Source of the DNA: Planococcus chinensis
GTDB lineage: Bacteria > Bacillota > Bacilli > Bacillales_A > Planococcaceae
Length of the DNA: 64,000 nt
Assembly: GCF_020071995.1 (NCBI RefSeq)
Contig: NZ_JABWTK010000001.1
Location: forward strand, 434,001-498,000
Direction: 5' to 3'
Made by a program: the position numbers and the translations under genes. The notes under the pieces were generated by a model. The model was given only the letters and a program-made list of their open reading frames with translations. It searched no databases and was not told the DNA's origin. Positions within the stretch are counted from its first letter, which is position 1; every line of letters begins with the position of its first letter. This document shows positions 61,250 through 64,000 of this stretch, in pieces.

Positions 61250-62032
61250 ATGGAGCAGGGAATGCACCCGGAAATATCTGCTGCAGCCTTCGGAATGGCT
61301 CTTCTATTGTTGACGGGTATTGTCATTTATCTTCATGCAGCCATCCAATCCCGGAATAAGTTTAAAAAATGGCCGGCGTACAGGTCCGTTTTTTGGATTT
61401 TGGGAGTTTTCTCTATCGGTGTAAGTTTAATAGGGCCCTTGGCTAATCAGGCCCATCACAACTTTATTGCGCATATGTCTACCCACCTGCTGATCGGGAT
61501 GCTGGCGCCCTTGCTCTTGGTGCTGGCGTCGCCCATGACGCTTTTGTTAAGGTCGCTTTCAGTTTCTTCTGCAAGGAAAGTGACGCGGTTCCTGAAAAGC
61601 AGACCTGTGTATTTATTGAGCCATCCCCTTACAGCTGCCATTTTGAATACCGGCGGCTTATTCCTGTTGTATAGGACGGACTTGTTCTTGTTGATGCACG
61701 AACACATTCTGTTGTATGCCCTCGTCCATTATCATTTATTGGCAGCCGGATATTTATTTACCGCTTCCATTATTTATATGGATCCAGTGGCACATAAAGC
61801 CAGTTTTCAGCTGCGTGCGATCGTCTTGGTGGCAGCTCTTGCTGCACACGGAATTTTGTCGAAATTGATTTACGCGAGTCCGCCGCAAACAGTGCCTAAA
61901 AGCCAGGGAGAAGCGGGTGGGATGCTGATGTATTACGGCGGGGATACCATCGATGCCGTGCTGATCACCATCTTTTGCTACCAATGGTTTGTCTTTGCGC
62001 GTCCGCGCTTAACGGCGCAGAAGAACGGATAA
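61250..62032 (+). CDS. ctaG: Cytochrome c oxidase assembly factor (caa3 CtaG)
   Basis: This 260-residue membrane protein has about seven helices. The CtaG_Bacillus family pattern is visible as AHHNFIAHMSTHLLIGMLAPLLLVLASPM (HHNFIAHMSTHLLIGM core, near 62-78) and, later, ALVHYHLLAAGYLFTASIIYMDP with EAGGMLMYYGGDTIDAVL. CtaG helps build the caa3-type oxidase CuB site. The gene starts immediately after the DUF2243 stop. A bidirectional terminator follows. Confidence 0.9.
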   Translation: MEQGMHPEISAAAFGMALLLLTGIVIYLHAAIQSRNKFKKWPAYRSVFWILGVFSIGVSLIGPLANQAHHNFIAHMSTHLLIGMLAPLLLVLASPMTLLLRSLSVSSARKVTRFLKSRPVYLLSHPLTAAILNTGGLFLLYRTDLFLLMHEHILLYALVHYHLLAAGYLFTASIIYMDPVAHKASFQLRAIVLVAALAAHGILSKLIYASPPQTVPKSQGEAGGMLMYYGGDTIDAVLITIFCYQWFVFARPRLTAQKNG

Positions 62033-62073
62033 AAAAACTGTGCGTCTCTGCTTACGGAGACGCACAGTTTTTT
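62032..62073. terminator. Bidirectional terminator (ctaG / pcm)
   Basis: AAAAAACTGTGCGTCTC pairs with GAGACGCACAGTTTTTT (partly overlapping neighbouring stops). Confidence 0.9.
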
Positions 62074-62653
62074 ATTCATATTTTCCTTTTAGCGGAACAA
62101 ACCTCACGTAATTCAAAACGGTGGAAGTCACCTTGCCGTTTGCATCTTTTTCGAGCAAGGTCAGCTTCTGCATGGCGGGCGTTCCAACAGGAATCAGCAG
62201 TTTGCCGTTTGCATTCAGCTGATCCAGCAGTTCATCCGGTACCGTTGAAGCTGCGGCAGTCACCATGATGCGGTCATACGGGGCAAATTCCTGCCATCCC
62301 ATGCTGCCGTCATCAAGCTGGAAGCGGATATTTTTGAATCCCGCTTCACCCAAGCGTTCTTTGGCACGGTCGTGCAGCTCCTTGATGCGTTCAACCGTAT
62401 AAACTTCTTTCGAAAACTCAGCCAGCAGCGCGGTTTGAAACCCGGAGCCTGTCCCGATTTCAAGTACTTTTGAATCCGGCTGAAGGCCCAGGGCAAGCGT
62501 CATCTCCAGGACAAGAGAAGGCTGGGAAATTGTTTGGTCAAAACCGATGGGAAGGGCTTCATCCAGACCCGCCAATTCTTTATGCGAATCCATGAAAAAG
62601 CGCCGATCCAATTCCCGGAAGTAAGCAATGATTTCTCTTTTACGGCTTTTCAT
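62072..62653 (-). CDS. pcm: Protein-L-isoaspartate O-methyltransferase
   Basis: This 193-residue SAM-dependent methyltransferase has the PCMT signature: ISQPSLVLEMTLAL near 43-56, the SAM-binding VLEIGTGSGFQTALLA near 65-80, and YDRIMVTAAASTVPDELLDQL near 127-147. It repairs isoaspartyl damage in proteins, although Bacillus-group homologues may have other substrates. ATG 62653 (MKSRKREI) is preferred; GTG 62662 is an alternative. Confidence 0.88.
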   Translation of the reverse strand: MKSRKREIIAYFRELDRRFFMDSHKELAGLDEALPIGFDQTISQPSLVLEMTLALGLQPDSKVLEIGTGSGFQTALLAEFSKEVYTVERIKELHDRAKERLGEAGFKNIRFQLDDGSMGWQEFAPYDRIMVTAAASTVPDELLDQLNANGKLLIPVGTPAMQKLTLLEKDANGKVTSTVLNYVRFVPLKGKYE

Positions 62654-62804
62654 AGCCACCACTCGCTTTCGCTCATGACTGTATTCTTGCCTTCATTGTA
62701 ATAAAACCGGTGCAGTTTGCCCACTATTTCAACCGGCCAACACTTTCAAGCTTTTCATGTTTTCTTAAGTGTGTTTTACTGATAGTAAATTGGAGGGAAC
62801 TGAG

Positions 62805-63482
62805 ATGGAGCAACAACGTACCATTGTGGAGTTGGAAAAAGGAATGGAGAGCCGTGAGCAGAATATGGAAACGGCGACTTTTGGAATGGGCTGTTTCTGG
62901 GGGCCGGAAGCACGCTTTGGAAGCCTGCCGGGTATTCTTCGGACAAGGGTCGGCTTTTCAGGAGGCACCACGAAAAATCCCACTTACCGCAAAATGGGTG
63001 ACCATACCGAGACGGTTCAGGTTGATTTTGAACCAGCTCTTATCAGTTACGAAGAAGTGCTTAAACAGTTCTGGAAAAACCATTATCCGAACCGGGATGA
63101 ATACAAAGGGAGGCAGTATATTTCCTTGCTGCGCTACCACAATGAGGCGCAAGCGGAAACAATCAGCCGGGTGAAAAAAGAAATGGAAGCGGAACTTGGA
63201 GAAGAAATTGAGACGGAAATCGATGCTTACACCGAATTTACGCTTGCAGAAGAACGCCATCAAAAATATTACTTGAAGCGTTATCCAAAAGCATTGGCCC
63301 AGCTGGAAGCCATTTATCCAGAGCCGGAACTTCTCCTCGATTCGGCGTTTGCCGCCCGCCTGAACGGTTTTGTCAAAGGCTTCGGGACAAGAGAAGGGCT
63401 AAGGCAGGAAATCCTCGGCTGGCCGATTGAAGAGGCCAGCCGGAAAATACTGGCGGAAACATTTATGGCGCTTAAATGGTAG
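62805..63482 (+). CDS. msrA: Peptide-methionine (S)-S-oxide reductase
   Basis: This 225-residue MsrA reduces the S-epimer of methionine sulfoxide. The catalytic Cys30 lies in FGMGCFWGPEARFG; TRVGFSGGTTKNPTY and HTETVQVDFEPALISYEEVL follow as in the family, with QYISLLRYHNEAQ replacing the usual QYRS region. The C-terminal part (about 160-225) is a longer extension than in the short MsrA form. GGAGGGAACTGAG sets ATG 62805; the frame opens at 62769. Confidence 0.9.
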   Translation: MEQQRTIVELEKGMESREQNMETATFGMGCFWGPEARFGSLPGILRTRVGFSGGTTKNPTYRKMGDHTETVQVDFEPALISYEEVLKQFWKNHYPNRDEYKGRQYISLLRYHNEAQAETISRVKKEMEAELGEEIETEIDAYTEFTLAEERHQKYYLKRYPKALAQLEAIYPEPELLLDSAFAARLNGFVKGFGTREGLRQEILGWPIEEASRKILAETFMALKW

Positions 63483-63511
63483 AACCTCATAGGTCATGAT
63501 GTTCTTTTTTT
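63481..63511 (+). terminator. Possible weak terminator of msrA
   Basis: AGAAC..CAT pairs with ATG..GTTCT with an internal mismatch; a T run follows. Confidence 0.35.
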
Positions 63512-63593
63512 ATAGCATCTATTTTTGAGAATGATAAAAATATATTCGGGTAAACTTTAGTATAAGAGAGGGAAGAGGTCAGGAGGAAAAGTG

Positions 63594-64000
63594 ATGGATT
63601 TTCTGCCGGGCGATTATCTCAGTATTGTCATGCGGCTGTTGATTGCGGCTTTCCTGAGCGGATTGATTGGAATCGAACGGGAAGCGCAGCAGCAGCCGGC
63701 AGGGCTCCGGACACACTTGCTCGTTGGAACTGGATCGTGTTTGATGATGATTCTATCGGTCACTGGATTTGACACGTTTTTGGAACGGGACAGCGATGCC
63801 ATCCGATTTGATCCTGCCCGAATCCCGTCTTATGTCATTAGCGGCATTGGTTTTTTAGGGGCAGGTACCATCATTGTGCACCGCGGATCAGTAAAAGGAT
63901 TAACGACGGCCGCTTCGGTGTGGGTAGCCTCAGGGCTGGGGCTTGTCGTGGGAATCGGCATGTATTTTGTAGCCGCTTTAACGACGGTCATTGTGCTGAT
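63594..64000 (+). CDS. MgtC/SapB-family membrane protein, 5' part
   Basis: The frame opens with ATG 63594 after AGGAGG and runs off the window end, so about 136 codons are visible. Family features are RLLIAAFLSGLIGIEREAQQ (near 14-33), PAGLRTHLLVGTGSCLMM (near 35-52) and SGIGFLGAGTIIVHRGSVKG (near 81-100). These match the MgtC N-terminal membrane domain, which is linked to magnesium homeostasis. The C-terminal domain lies beyond the window. A TATAAG about 30 nt before the ribosome site may be the -10 box. Confidence 0.9.
   Translation, partial: MDFLPGDYLSIVMRLLIAAFLSGLIGIEREAQQQPAGLRTHLLVGTGSCLMMILSVTGFDTFLERDSDAIRFDPARIPSYVISGIGFLGAGTIIVHRGSVKGLTTAASVWVASGLGLVVGIGMYFVAALTTVIVL

Overview
The window looks like a chromosomal segment of a yellow-orange, non-pathogenic Bacillota of the Planococcaceae (Planococcus/Planomicrobium type). 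The basis is moderate GC content, strong AGGAGG-type ribosome binding sites, many intrinsic terminators, a C30 (staphyloxanthin-like) carotenoid locus, and Bacillus-type housekeeping genes (gltBD, recQ, dbpA, mtnE/mtnU, a type I signal peptidase, topB). The genus is inferred from gene content only. I saw no rRNA, tRNA, CRISPR array, intact insertion sequence or prophage.

Layout. 0.1-8 kb: a KdpD-type universal stress domain protein, a pentapeptide repeat protein, the peptide transporter dtpT, an XRE regulator, an SDR enzyme, a GXWXG/DUF4334 protein and recQ. 7.8-14 kb: gltB-gltD for glutamate synthesis. 14-16.4 kb: a strong promoter with a structured leader, a small exported coiled-coil protein, a cupin-HD-GYP protein and a YtxH-like protein. 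16.4-20 kb: a two-gene peptide-modification operon (permuted ATP-grasp, then an alpha-E/transglutaminase fusion). 20-22.4 kb: dbpA and a LysM-3D wall hydrolase behind a textbook WalR box. 22.7-30.7 kb: the carotenoid locus, two convergent operons meeting at one shared terminator. The rightward one is crtN-like, crtN, crtM; the leftward one is cruF, a PlsC-type acyltransferase, crtQ, crtP. Together they could build a desaturated, end-oxidised, hydrated, glycosylated and acylated C30 carotenoid.

31-41 kb: an RpiR-type regulator with a polar amino acid ABC importer, lipoprotein and cupin genes, rluF, aldehyde dehydrogenase plus DUF779, a VbhA/Fic toxin-antitoxin pair and an AAC(3)-family enzyme. 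41-50 kb: an acyl-CoA thioesterase, a cluster of DnaA boxes, a SEC-C protein, a GNAT enzyme, acetamidase, signal peptidase I, a secreted purple acid phosphatase-like protein and the divergent mtnE/mtnU pair. 50-64 kb: a frameshifted GNAT gene, a PfkB kinase, OsmC, two exported peptidases with matching signal peptides, an NAD(P)-binding protein, a TrkA-C membrane protein, topB, an HMA-like protein, a double MpsC/DUF2294 protein, DUF2243-ctaG, pcm, msrA and the start of an mgtC-family gene that leaves the window.

Most of this is conserved core sequence. The parts most worth a second look are the alpha-E/transglutaminase fusion operon, the structured leader ahead of the HD-GYP region, the DnaA-box cluster, and the carotenoid locus with its non-CrtO acyltransferase and CruF-type gene.
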